Shown: positions 52,433 to 61,038, counted from the stretch's first letter. The stretch: DNA of 64,000 nucleotides from JACVCS01 sp038328575 (GCA_038328575.1 JBBQMD010000008.1:1-64000); one strand, 5' to 3'. Numbers and translations are program-made. Notes: generated by a model not told the origin, from the letters alone.

Positions 52433-54394
52433 TCACTTAGAAGGCGGCACCGACGCCACTACCCGCCCGCTCACCGGATCAAAGCTCAACAGCCCGTCCT
52501 TGAGGCGCTGCTGCTTCTCGCGATACAGCAGCGAGATCATGTACTCGTAGCTGGCCATGAGGCACGAGAGGTGCCAGCCGGGCGAGCCGTCAAGGAAGCC
52601 GAGCCGGAAAATGTACATGTACACAAACCGCACCAGCGGCTTCAGCGGCACGCGCGGCCAGTAGTCACGTCGCAAGTACAACCGGTAGCGCGGAAGATCT
52701 CGAAACAGTCGGTGCGCACGCGCCGCCTGATCGCGCCCCACGCGCATCTTGATCCACTCGTCGCTCTCCATGTCCGCGTACTTGATGTGCTTGGCCAGAT
52801 ACTCGCTGATCGTCTCGCGACGGATGTGCAGCATCAGGTGGCTGAGGTAGTCGGTGCGCCCGTCGCACACCATGTGCTCGTGAACGGTGCGATCCTCGTA
52901 GCGACACTTGCCGCGCTTGAAAAAGCGGAGGTTCCAAGAAGGGAGCATCCCGCCATGGCGGATCGCGCGACCCATCATGATGACCACGCGGTTGACGAAG
53001 TACCCCTCCGCGGCGTTCGGGCGCATCGCGACCTCGCGCAGCTCGTTGGCCAGCTCGGGCGTGATGCGCTCGTCGGCGTCGATGATGAAGATCCAGTCGC
53101 CGGTCATCGGCAGGTTGTCCAGGCCCCAGTTCTTCTGCTTGGAGTAGTTCTCGAACTTGTGCTCGACAACGGTGGCGCCGGCGTCGCGGGCGATCTGCTG
53201 CGTGCCGTCAGTTGAGAGCGAATCGAGCACGAAGACGTTGCCGATGAGGCGTGCGTTGAGCACGGTCTCGCGGATGTGCGCCGCCTCGTTCAGCGTCGGG
53301 ATCATGATGTCGATCTTCGGGCCATCGGGCGGGCGCGGCGCCGCGACCGACGCCTCGGTCGGCACGCCGCCGAGCATCGCGGCAACGGCGCGCTCGGTGC
53401 GCTCGCGCCACGAGAAGCGCCGCTCGCGGATCTTGATCTCGATCCAATACTCGTACATCGAGATCATCAGCGCATAGTGCAGGCCCGGCACGCCATCAAG
53501 GAAACCCAGCCGGATGATGTACATGAAGAAGAATCGTGCGAAGAAGCGGAGGCGCAGGTAGAACGACAGGTTCTTCATCGCCCTGCGTGACACGCCGGGC
53601 TCACGCCTGCGCACGGCGCGGACCTGCTCTATCATGCCCGAGGTCTGCATGACGCGCACGGCCTCTTTGCTCTCAAGGTCGGAATAGTGGTTGTGCTTGC
53701 TGAACCAGGGCACCAGGCCCTTATTGAACGAGTAATGGCTGAACGTGCCTTCGAGGTCGCCCAGCGAACCGTTGACGACGGGGTGCACATTGATCTCGCG
53801 GTCCTCGTAGCGAACGAGATCTGGCCGGATGAGCCGAATGATCCAGACGGGGTACATGCCGCCGCGGCGCACCCATCGACCGAGGAAGAAGTTTTTGTAG
53901 CGCAGGCGGAAGGCGACGTGCTGCTGCGCCGGATCGTTCACCGCTTGGATCATCTCGTCGCGCAGCTCTGGCGTGACGCGTTCGTCCGCGTCGCAGAGGT
54001 ACAGCCACGGGTGCTTGAGCTTGATCGTGTCGATGATCCAGTTGAACTGCGTGGACTCGTTGGTGAAGATCTTCTGCACCAGCCGAACGTTCTTGCGCGC
54101 CTGACACTCCGAGAGCGTGCGATCGGTTGAGAATGAATCGAGCACCACGATGTCATCAGAAAAACTCGCGGCATCAAGGCACGCGCCGATGTTCACTTCC
54201 TCGTTCTTCGTGCGAATCACCACGCTGGGCGGGCGCCGCCCAGGTGCGAACGAGCCCCCCACGCTTGGCAGGGGCTCGAGCTGCCAATACGGGTTGCCCG
54301 GTGTGCCGAGGGCGGCCGGGCCGACGGGCGGCGAGGGCGGCACTACGCCGTTGACCGGGAGCGTCAGTCGCGAGTTGGGTTGGCTGGTGGTCAT
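52433..54394 (-). CDS. Double family-2 glycosyltransferase (two GT2 domains in tandem)
   Basis: A 653-residue protein of two GT2 catalytic domains similar to each other and to the WaaE/KdtX type of lipopolysaccharide glycosyltransferases. The first (about 58-330) reads SVVIRTKNEEVNIGACL, DSFSTDRT and CDADERVTPELRDEM. The second (about 350-640) reads KIDIMIPTLNEAAHIRET, DSLSTDGT and IDADERITPELANEL. Both halves end in a matching 'FMYIIRLGFLDGVPG/YMYIFRLGFLDGSPG' membrane-associating segment, a sign of internal duplication. The N-terminal 55 residues are Pro-rich. The ATG overlaps the stop codon of the epimerase gene by four bases. Donor and acceptor sugars are unknown. Confidence 0.92.
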   Translation of the reverse strand: MTTSQPNSRLTLPVNGVVPPSPPVGPAALGTPGNPYWQLEPLPSVGGSFAPGRRPPSVVIRTKNEEVNIGACLDAASFSDDIVVLDSFSTDRTLSECQARKNVRLVQKIFTNESTQFNWIIDTIKLKHPWLYLCDADERVTPELRDEMIQAVNDPAQQHVAFRLRYKNFFLGRWVRRGGMYPVWIIRLIRPDLVRYEDREINVHPVVNGSLGDLEGTFSHYSFNKGLVPWFSKHNHYSDLESKEAVRVMQTSGMIEQVRAVRRREPGVSRRAMKNLSFYLRLRFFARFFFMYIIRLGFLDGVPGLHYALMISMYEYWIEIKIRERRFSWRERTERAVAAMLGGVPTEASVAAPRPPDGPKIDIMIPTLNEAAHIRETVLNARLIGNVFVLDSLSTDGTQQIARDAGATVVEHKFENYSKQKNWGLDNLPMTGDWIFIIDADERITPELANELREVAMRPNAAEGYFVNRVVIMMGRAIRHGGMLPSWNLRFFKRGKCRYEDRTVHEHMVCDGRTDYLSHLMLHIRRETISEYLAKHIKYADMESDEWIKMRVGRDQAARAHRLFRDLPRYRLYLRRDYWPRVPLKPLVRFVYMYIFRLGFLDGSPGWHLSCLMASYEYMISLLYREKQQRLKDGLLSFDPVSGRVVASVPPSK

Positions 54395-55362
54395 GTGGTC
54401 AGCGTCCGCTGAAGTCCGGTGGCAAAGTCGATCATGGGCTCGTATCCAAGGATCTGCCGCGCCCGCGAGATGTCCGCGAGCGAATCGCGAATGTCGCCCG
54501 GGCGCGCCACGGCGCGCTCAAACCGAGCCTCAACCTTCAGCACGCGCGCGATCTGCTCCAACGCCTCGCGCAGGCTTGTTTGCACACCCGTGCCGATGTT
54601 CAACACTTCGCCGGCGAGCGATCGTTCGCTCGTCGCGGCCAGCAGGTTTGCAAGCACCACGTTGCCAACGTGCGTGAAGTCGCGGGTCTGTAAGCCATCG
54701 CCGAAGATCGTGGGTCTCACACCATGACGCAGGTCGTGGGCAAAGCGGCTGATGACCGCGGCGTACGGGCTCAGCGGGTTCTGGCGCGTCCCGAAGATGT
54801 TGAAGTAGCGCAGGCTCACCGTGCTGAGTCCGAAGCAGCGAGACCCTGTGAGCATCAGCATCTCGCCGGCGATCTTGCTCGTCGCGTAATGCGACCACGG
54901 ATCGGCGGGGTGATCCTCGCGCGAGGGGAGCGTCGGGTGATTGCCGTACGCCGCGGCGCTGCTGGCAAAGATCACGCGCTTCACATTGGCGAGCCGCGCG
55001 GCGTCGATCACGCGCTGCGTCCCCTCGATGTTGATCCGCACGCACTCCAGCGGAAGCTCGACGCTCTGCGGCACCGACACCATCGCGGCGTGATGAAACA
55101 CGTACGTCGCATCTCGAGAAGCCCGGGCAAGCTCCGCCTCATCCAGCACGCTGGCGCGGATGAACTCAACACCCGCCGGGAGGTTCTGCTCGAAGCCGCC
55201 GCTCAGATCGTCGATGACGCGCACGCGAGCCTGACGGGCGAGCAGGGCGTGGGCCAGGTGCGAGCCGATGAATCCTGCACCGCCGGTGATGAGGCAAGTC
55301 GCGCCGCGCAGAGCCGCGTGGGCGCTTGGCGGGAGCGGAAAATCATCAGTCGGTGCAGTCAT
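54391..55362 (-). CDS. NAD-dependent nucleotide-sugar epimerase/dehydratase
   Basis: A 323-residue extended short-chain dehydrogenase acting on nucleotide sugars, closest to UDP-glucose/GlcNAc 4-epimerases. The NAD-binding loop is CLITGGAGFIGSHLA, and the catalytic Tyr-x3-Lys pair is in SHYATSKIAGEM. RYFNIFGTRQNPLSPYAAVI and the EVLNIGTGVQTSLREAL segment are typical. It is coupled to the tandem GT2 gene downstream through an ATGA overlap, so it probably supplies that enzyme with a sugar donor. ATG 55362 is used; a TTG at 55392 would add ten residues. Confidence 0.92.
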   Translation of the reverse strand: MTAPTDDFPLPPSAHAALRGATCLITGGAGFIGSHLAHALLARQARVRVIDDLSGGFEQNLPAGVEFIRASVLDEAELARASRDATYVFHHAAMVSVPQSVELPLECVRINIEGTQRVIDAARLANVKRVIFASSAAAYGNHPTLPSREDHPADPWSHYATSKIAGEMLMLTGSRCFGLSTVSLRYFNIFGTRQNPLSPYAAVISRFAHDLRHGVRPTIFGDGLQTRDFTHVGNVVLANLLAATSERSLAGEVLNIGTGVQTSLREALEQIARVLKVEARFERAVARPGDIRDSLADISRARQILGYEPMIDFATGLQRTLTT

Positions 55363-55393
55363 GGGTCGCGGCAGGGAACGGGTCAATCGCAAC

Positions 55394-55428
55394 GCCTCGC
55401 GACAGCCGCGAGGCAGGCCTTGAGGTTA
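55394..55428 (-). promoter_or_regulatory. Candidate promoter box and 5' hairpin of the epimerase-GT2 operon
   Basis: On the minus strand TAACCT (55423-55428), identical to the box of tadA, is followed by a perfect 8-bp inverted repeat, GCCTCGCG (55394-55401) with CGCGAGGC (55407-55414), then the epimerase start. The hairpin would fall in the leader RNA. Confidence 0.35.
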
Positions 55429-55524
55429 TCCCGCCGGCGTCGCGGCCTATCCGACCAGCACGCCGAACGTCTCCCTTCGACCGCCCAGAATATCGGCAGT
55501 TCTCAGGCTGTTCGTGAGCGAACA

Positions 55525-57648
55525 TCACCCGACAGTGACGCGCGACGCGGGGTCGTTGATCGCCGCGGGCTCGATCAGCAGCGGGTTGAGATCAAGCGTG
55601 GGCTGCACGGTCTGCCCTTCGTGGTGATCATGGTCCTGACACACGCAGACGGGAATTTCCGGGAACGCCAGCAGCAGCAGCGAGTGCCCGACCACCAACA
55701 GCGTCCCGCCCTCATGCCCGACGACGCCCATCCACAACGGCACCTTCACATGCATCGCCGAAGCAATGATGACCGCCACCGCCATCACCGCCATGGCCCC
55801 GAGCGCAAACACCAGATTGATCGTGATCGTCGTGCGGGCGCGGCGCGCCAGGTGAAGCGCCCAGGGCACGGTTGATAGATCGTCTGACAACAGCACGATG
55901 TCCGCTGACTCAAGCGCTGCGTCCGAGCCGATGCTGCCGATGGCAATCGACACGTCCGCTGCCGCCAGTGCCGGCGCGTCGTTGACACCATCGCCGATGA
56001 CGCCGACGAACGCGTGCTTCTTGCGTGACGCGCCGGACGCCCCGCCGGTTGCGAGCACGCCTTTCAGTCGTTGCACGTGGGAAACCTTGTCACCGGGCAG
56101 CAGCTCGGCGTGAATCTCATCGAGCCCGAGCGACGCCGCGACGCGCTCGGCGGTGCCGCGGTTGTCGCCGGTGAGCATGACGACGGGGCGGACGTTTTGC
56201 TCATGCAGACGGCGCACCAGGCACTCCGCGCCCGGGCGCGTCGAGTCGGCCATGATGAACACCGCGGCTTGCTGGTCAAAGGCGCAGACCACACCGATGT
56301 GCCCCAGCGACTGCACTGCGTCCAGTGTCTCGCGCACGCGCGCTTGCAGGCACACGGGGATGAGTTCGAGCGTGTGCTTGAGCGAGCCCAGGCGCGCTGG
56401 CAGGCCGTCAAAGGTTGCCGATACGCCCCGCCCTGTGACGTTCTGGACGTTCTCGCACGGCGCAGGTGTGATCGAGTGCTCGCGGGCACAGGCGACGATC
56501 GCCTCCGCGATCGGGTGCGTCGATTGCAGCTCAAGCCCGCTGGCGACCGCGAGCAGGCGGTCGCGATCTGACCAGCCCACCGGCAGCACGCGCAGCACGC
56601 GAGGCTTGCCGATCGTGAGTGTGCCAGTCTTGTCGAAGGCGACGCTGGAGAGCCGGGCGAGGCGAGAGATTGCCGCGCCGCCTTTAAAGAGCACCCCGCC
56701 GCGCGCCGCGCGGCTGATGGCGGCGAGCGTCGCCGTCGGCGTCGCGATGATCAGCGCGCAGGGCGAGGCCACGATCAAAAGCGTGATGGCGATGTACGCA
56801 GCATCAGCCGGCGCGCGCCCCGCCAGCAGCCAGAACACCAGAAACGCAATGATCGTCCCGGCGAAGACGCTGATCGCGTACGGCTGGCTCAGGCGATCGA
56901 TGGTCTGCTGGATCGGCTCTCGCTGTTGCTGAGCGCTGGTGACCAGATCCAGGATCTTCTGCAACGAGGACTGCTTCGCGGGCCGAAGCACCGTCGCCTC
57001 GATCGGGTTGCCCACGTTGATCGTCCCGGCAAACAGCTCGTCGCCCACCCGCACGTCCCGCGGCATCGACTCACCCGTAAGATTCGCCTGGTTGATCGAC
57101 GATTCCCCCAACACAACCCGCGCGTCGACGGGCACGATCTCGCCCGGCAGGATGCGCACTCGGTCGTCCACGACCAGCGTCTCGGGCTCGACCTTCTCCC
57201 ACGCCGAGGCGTCGTCGCCCGAAGCGCCCGCCCGCAGACGCAACGCCGAGGTGGGCATGAGCTTGTGCAGCGCCTCGACCGCGCGTGTCGTCCGCTGCAG
57301 GGCCAACTCTTCGAGCGCACCAGAGAGCACAAACAGGAACAGCAGCAGCGCACCCTCGGACGCGGCGCCGATGAACGCCGCGAGGATCGCGCCGACAAAC
57401 ATCAGCACGTCGATGTCAAAGAGCCCCGCGCGGGCCGCCTTGAGTGCGGCGCGCCCGCCATGAAACAGGCCGATACCGAGCGCCGCGAACGTACACGCCT
57501 GTGACGCGATAACGATCGCTGAACCGGGCTCCCCCGCGTGACCAAGCGCAAAGCCCGCTACCAGGAGTGCCCCCGCCACTCCAGCGCTGACGAGTTCGCC
57601 CATCGGGGTCAAGAAAAACGGTTCGTTCTGCTGATGGGCCTGCAACAT
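55525..57648 (-). CDS. P1B-type heavy-metal ATPase (P1B-4-like)
   Basis: A 707-residue metal-exporting ATPase. Motifs in order: TGES (about residue 190), SPCALIIATP in the sixth helix, DKTGT (phosphorylated Asp), STHPIAEA (the HP nucleotide motif), TGDNRGTA, GDGVNDAPALAAADV, and HEGGTLLVV in the eighth helix. SPC with HEGGT is the signature of subgroup P1B-4, whose members move Co, Ni, Fe or Zn ions. There is no N-terminal metal-binding domain, again typical of P1B-4. The C-terminal tail carries CVCQDHDHHEG, a likely metal-binding cluster. ATG 57648 has no Shine-Dalgarno; TACTGT ends eight bases upstream. Confidence 0.92.
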   Translation of the reverse strand: MLQAHQQNEPFFLTPMGELVSAGVAGALLVAGFALGHAGEPGSAIVIASQACTFAALGIGLFHGGRAALKAARAGLFDIDVLMFVGAILAAFIGAASEGALLLFLFVLSGALEELALQRTTRAVEALHKLMPTSALRLRAGASGDDASAWEKVEPETLVVDDRVRILPGEIVPVDARVVLGESSINQANLTGESMPRDVRVGDELFAGTINVGNPIEATVLRPAKQSSLQKILDLVTSAQQQREPIQQTIDRLSQPYAISVFAGTIIAFLVFWLLAGRAPADAAYIAITLLIVASPCALIIATPTATLAAISRAARGGVLFKGGAAISRLARLSSVAFDKTGTLTIGKPRVLRVLPVGWSDRDRLLAVASGLELQSTHPIAEAIVACAREHSITPAPCENVQNVTGRGVSATFDGLPARLGSLKHTLELIPVCLQARVRETLDAVQSLGHIGVVCAFDQQAAVFIMADSTRPGAECLVRRLHEQNVRPVVMLTGDNRGTAERVAASLGLDEIHAELLPGDKVSHVQRLKGVLATGGASGASRKKHAFVGVIGDGVNDAPALAAADVSIAIGSIGSDAALESADIVLLSDDLSTVPWALHLARRARTTITINLVFALGAMAVMAVAVIIASAMHVKVPLWMGVVGHEGGTLLVVGHSLLLLAFPEIPVCVCQDHDHHEGQTVQPTLDLNPLLIEPAAINDPASRVTVG

Positions 57649-57656
57649 GTGTCTCA

Positions 57657-57662
57657 ACAGTA
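57657..57662 (-). promoter_or_regulatory. Candidate -10 box (TACTGT) of the metal ATPase
   Basis: CATACTGTTGAGACACATG on the minus strand places TACTGT eight bases before the ATG. Its downstream TTGAGACA matches the hrpA upstream region. Confidence 0.35.
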
Positions 57663-57739
57663 TGAGTCGGCTTCACCCCCCAGAGTTTCTCGGGGCTGGG
57701 GCAGATCACGCCCATTTGTCGCGACAGGTCCGGCCTCGA

Positions 57740-57745
57740 TACGCT
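57740..57745 (+). promoter_or_regulatory. Candidate -10 box (TACGCT) of the DUF721 gene
   Basis: CTCGATACGCTCAGGGC: TACGCT ends six bases before GTG 57752, favouring that start over ATG 57662. Confidence 0.38.
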
Positions 57746-57751
57746 CAGGGC

Positions 57752-58096
57752 GTGAAACCGGTACGAGAAGACGCCGCGCTGATCCGCCGATTGCAGACGC
57801 TCCGCAACGTGCCAAGCAAGGATCTTTCGGTGCGCTCGGAGTTTGGCGCTCTGACCAAGAACATCAAGCGACAGGCCCGAAACGTCGGCGGCCTGGGCGG
57901 CACGCTCTGTGCGATGCTCCCGCCCGAGCTGGCAAATGGCCTCGAAGTCGTCAGCATGGCGCGCGGCGTGTTGACCGTTCGCGCCGCGGACGCCTCTGTG
58001 AAGTTTCAAGTCGATCGCTGGCTCCGCTCTGGCGGCGAGCAGGAGTTGACGCGCCGCGCTGGCATCGCGCTGGTGCGCGTCCGGCTCACGATGTGA
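57752..58096 (+). CDS. dciA: DUF721 protein, candidate DciA helicase loader
   Basis: A 114-residue DUF721 protein; this family includes DciA, which recruits the replicative helicase DnaB in bacteria without DnaC or DnaI. The N-terminal half is basic, a probable flexible part. The C-terminal DUF721 core reads LPPELANGLEVVSMARGVL, then TVRAADASVKFQVDRWLRSG and a closing strand. Start: GTG 57752, behind a TACGCT box. An in-frame ATG at 57662 would add 30 residues of poor coding appearance and would overlap the promoter of the divergent metal ATPase. The DciA role is inferred from the family, which also includes proteins of unknown function. Confidence 0.78.
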   Translation: MKPVREDAALIRRLQTLRNVPSKDLSVRSEFGALTKNIKRQARNVGGLGGTLCAMLPPELANGLEVVSMARGVLTVRAADASVKFQVDRWLRSGGEQELTRRAGIALVRVRLTM

Positions 58097-58152
58097 TCCC
58101 AGGCCCCGCCCGCCTGAACTCCCCCGCCCCCCCCTCCGCGCCCAGACTTGAA

Positions 58153-58158
58153 TATGCT
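58153..58158 (+). promoter_or_regulatory. Candidate -10 box (TATGCT) of gatC
   Basis: TTGAATATGCT ends six bases before ATG 58165; gatC has no Shine-Dalgarno. Confidence 0.42.
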
Positions 58159-58164
58159 GACCCC

Positions 58165-58488
58165 ATGACCCCGCCAGACCCTACCGACCCGCCCGCGCCC
58201 GAGGCACTCTCGCTTCAAGACGTCGCCAAGGTCGCCCGTCTGGCCCAGCTCAACCCGGCGCCGGCCCAAGCCGACCAGTATGCGCACCAGCTCTCGGCGG
58301 TCCTGGCGTACGTGCAGAAACTGCAATCGATGGACCTGGCGAACATCGAGCCCATGACTTCGCCGCTGGACATGAACAGCCGGCTCGATGCCGACGTTCC
58401 GGGCCAGACGCTGGATCGCGAGTCGTTCCTGCGCGCCGCGCCGGATCGCTGGAACGAGTTCGTGCGCGTGCCGCGGGTGATCGAGTGA
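58165..58488 (+). CDS. gatC: Aspartyl/glutamyl-tRNA amidotransferase subunit C
   Basis: GatC is the small stabilising subunit of the GatCAB enzyme that converts Glu-tRNA(Gln) or Asp-tRNA(Asn) to the amide form. The 107-residue protein has a Pro-rich head. The family core follows: VAKVARLAQLNPAPAQADQY, LSAVLAYVQKLQSMDLANIEP and the C-terminal RWNEFVRVPRVIE. The reading frame stays open far upstream, but ATG 58165 is supported by the TATGCT box and by family length. gatA follows 37 bases downstream. gatB is not in the window. Confidence 0.93.
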   Translation: MTPPDPTDPPAPEALSLQDVAKVARLAQLNPAPAQADQYAHQLSAVLAYVQKLQSMDLANIEPMTSPLDMNSRLDADVPGQTLDRESFLRAAPDRWNEFVRVPRVIE

Positions 58489-58525
58489 GCCTTCAAGCGC
58501 GTCTGCGGACGCAAGGACAATCGGC

Positions 58526-60016
58526 GTGAGCGACCCTCTGAATCACAGCGCAATCGAGATGGCCGCGGGCGTACGCAATCGCTCGCTGAGCGCGCGTGAT
58601 CTGGTGCGCGCGGCGCTGCGGCGTGCCCAGACCGTGGGTCGGTCGTTGAACGCCGTGACCCAGGTGCTGGACGAGAGCGCCATGATCGCGGCGGGGTCCG
58701 TTGACATTGCGGTCTCCCGCGGCGAAGACCCCGGCCCGCTCGCCGGTGTGCCGGTTGTTGTCAAGGACAACATCTGCACCGCCGAGGGTTACACCACCTG
58801 CGCCAGTCGATTCCTGGAGAAGTATCAATCGCCCTTTGATGCGACCTGCGTCAAGCGCCTGCGCGACGCGGGGGCGGTGATCATCGCCAAGTCCAATCTT
58901 GACGAGTTTGCCATGGGCGGCTCCGGCGAGAACTCCGCCTTCGGCGCGACGCGAAACCCATGGGACCAAGAGCGCGTCCCGGGCGGCAGCAGCAGCGGCA
59001 GCGCCGCGTGCGTCGCCGCCGGCGTCGCGCCGGTGGCCCTCGGCAGCGACACGGGCGGCAGCATCCGCCAACCGGCTGGGTTCTGCGGCATCACCGGGCT
59101 GAAGCCAACCTACGGGCGCGTCAGTCGATGGGGACTGGTGGCGTTCGCCAGCAGCCTTGATCAGGTCGGCACGTTGACGCGCTCGGCCGCCGACGCCGCG
59201 TGCGTGCTCTCAGTCATCAGCGGCGAAGACCCTCACGACTCCACCTGCGCCCGCGTGCCCACCGAAGACTTTGTCCACGCCATGCGCCGCACCGAGCACG
59301 ACGGAATGCGCTCGATCCTGGGCGTCGCCCGACAGGGACGAAACGCCGGCAACCACCCCGCGGTCAACGAAGCCATTGATCGCGCCGTCGCGCTCTATCG
59401 CGATGCTGGCTACGAGATCGCCGAGGTCGATCTGCACGCCGGTGACGAGGCGATCGCGGCGTACTACATCATCGCCGCGGCTGAGGCCAGCAGCAACCTC
59501 GCCCGCTTCGATGGCGTGCGCTACGGACGGCGCGCCGCGCTCTTGCCGGGCGAGGGGCTCGCGGAGCTCTATACCCGCTCACGCACCGAAGGCTTCGGCC
59601 CCGAGGTCCAGCGCCGCATCATGCTGGGGACCTACGTGCTCAGCAGCGGGTACTACGACGCCTACTACAACACCGCCCTCAAGGCCAGGCGCGTCATCAA
59701 ACGCGCCTTTGATCGAATCTTCGCCCATGGCTGCCGCGCCGTGCTCCTCCCCAGTTCACCCGGCCCCGCCTTCAAGCTCGGCGAGAAATCCAACGACCCG
59801 CTGTCGATGTACCTCGAAGATATTTACACCGTCGGCGTCAACCTTGCCGGCCTGCCTGCGATCACCCTTCCGGGCGGGATGGCCAATATCAACGGGCACG
59901 ACCTGCCCGTCGGCGTGCAACTCGTCGGCCCGGCGTTGGGCGAGACGTCGCTTCTCCGACTGGCACAGATCTTCGAATCGCGATCGGATTGGCACTTGCG
60001 CCGCCCGCCGATGTGA
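58526..60016 (+). CDS. gatA: Aspartyl/glutamyl-tRNA amidotransferase subunit A
   Basis: GatA is the glutaminase subunit that releases ammonia for tRNA transamidation. The 496-residue protein has the amidase catalytic triad: Lys in GVPVVVKDNICT, and the cis-Ser and nucleophile Ser within the segment PGGSSSGSAACVAAG to GSDTGGSIRQPAGFCG. TYGRVSRWGLVAFASSLDQVG and the C-terminal LPVGVQLVGPALGETSLL are also typical. GTG 58526 has AAGGA nine bases upstream and overlaps no neighbour. Length and order match GatA throughout. Confidence 0.96.
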   Translation: MSDPLNHSAIEMAAGVRNRSLSARDLVRAALRRAQTVGRSLNAVTQVLDESAMIAAGSVDIAVSRGEDPGPLAGVPVVVKDNICTAEGYTTCASRFLEKYQSPFDATCVKRLRDAGAVIIAKSNLDEFAMGGSGENSAFGATRNPWDQERVPGGSSSGSAACVAAGVAPVALGSDTGGSIRQPAGFCGITGLKPTYGRVSRWGLVAFASSLDQVGTLTRSAADAACVLSVISGEDPHDSTCARVPTEDFVHAMRRTEHDGMRSILGVARQGRNAGNHPAVNEAIDRAVALYRDAGYEIAEVDLHAGDEAIAAYYIIAAAEASSNLARFDGVRYGRRAALLPGEGLAELYTRSRTEGFGPEVQRRIMLGTYVLSSGYYDAYYNTALKARRVIKRAFDRIFAHGCRAVLLPSSPGPAFKLGEKSNDPLSMYLEDIYTVGVNLAGLPAITLPGGMANINGHDLPVGVQLVGPALGETSLLRLAQIFESRSDWHLRRPPM

Positions 60017-60137
60017 CGCGGCTCCCCGCTTCGTGGGATCCGTCTACGATTCACCGATCGGCGGCTGGCGAGTGAGCTTGCGCGGCCGCGGGCGGTGGGC
60101 CTCGGCGTGACGCTCCAGAACGGACTGATGGAACCTC

Positions 60138-60962
60138 GTGAGCGACACCCAAGCCCAGCGCGATACGACAACACCGACCACCTCCAGGCTGTTCCGCCAA
60201 CTCGGGCCCGCCGGGGTTCTCGCCGTTGCCGCGTGCATCTTCCCGATTCTCGGGTCGTTGATGCTCTTCTGGCAGATGAATGACGTCGGCGACTGGTTTC
60301 GGTCGCACGGCCCCGAAGGCTGGGCGCTGTACGCGCTGGCGTTCGCGCTCGCCGCCGGCTTTGCGATGTTGCCGAGTTACGCCGCGAGCGTGCTGGGGGG
60401 CTGGGCCTTCGGCTTCGCCTGGGGATTTCCCGGCGCGCTCCTGGGCTTCACCGGCGGCGCTCTGATTGGCTACGGCGTCTCAACATTGGTGACGCGTGGA
60501 CGCGTCGAGGAACTCATCGAATCCAAGCCGCGATGGAAGGCGGTGCGTGACGCGCTGGTTGGCAGCGGCTTCTGGCGCACGCTGGCGATCATCGCGCTCG
60601 TGCGTTTGCCGCCGAACTCCGCCTTTGCGCTTGGCAACCTCGCGATGGCGTCAGTTCGCGTCCGCCTGTTGCCATTCGTCCTCGGCACCATCCTCGGAAT
60701 GGCCCCGCGCACGGCTGTGGTCGTCTGGGCGGCGTCATTGATCCGCAAGAACGCCCAGGAGAAGGGCGCTGAAGTCAAAGCCACCGCCGCCGCCGACGCC
60801 GTGGAAGCCATCTTCACGCAGTGGTGGGCGGTCGCGATCGCCATCGGGCTACTGCTGCTGGCGCTGTACGTCGTTACCGAGATCGCCAAGCGGGCCTTGG
60901 CACGCGTCACGCTGCCCTCCAGCGCGTCCGGTAATGGCCCCGCCACACCGAGCGGGGGCTGA
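60138..60962 (+). CDS. TVP38/TMEM64-family (VTT domain) membrane protein
   Basis: A 274-residue inner-membrane protein of the VTT/SNARE-associated (DedA-like) superfamily. About six hydrophobic segments are visible. The core region reads MLPSYAASVLGGWAFGF, FTGGALIGYGVSTLV and ALVRLPPNSAFALGNLAM, where the 'R-x-P-x3-F' element is conserved. The C-terminal helix is followed by a Pro/Ser tail. Related proteins are lipid scramblases or undecaprenyl-phosphate carriers in other organisms; which applies here is unknown. The start is GTG 60138. Confidence 0.88.
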   Translation: MSDTQAQRDTTTPTTSRLFRQLGPAGVLAVAACIFPILGSLMLFWQMNDVGDWFRSHGPEGWALYALAFALAAGFAMLPSYAASVLGGWAFGFAWGFPGALLGFTGGALIGYGVSTLVTRGRVEELIESKPRWKAVRDALVGSGFWRTLAIIALVRLPPNSAFALGNLAMASVRVRLLPFVLGTILGMAPRTAVVVWAASLIRKNAQEKGAEVKATAAADAVEAIFTQWWAVAIAIGLLLLALYVVTEIAKRALARVTLPSSASGNGPATPSGG

Positions 60963-61032
60963 TTGTCAAGGCTGTGCACGGCAGATCATTCGCTGGCGTA
61001 CCCGAATTAGGGGCTGGCGAGCGAACTCCGCG

Positions 61033-61038
61033 TACGCT
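61033..61038 (+). promoter_or_regulatory. Candidate -10 box (TACGCT) upstream of the double GT4 gene
   Basis: CCGCGTACGCTTGCCC lies 75 bases before ATG 61114 and carries the TAYGCTTG string. The gene itself has a normal ribosome site, so this would be a conventional leader. Confidence 0.33.
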
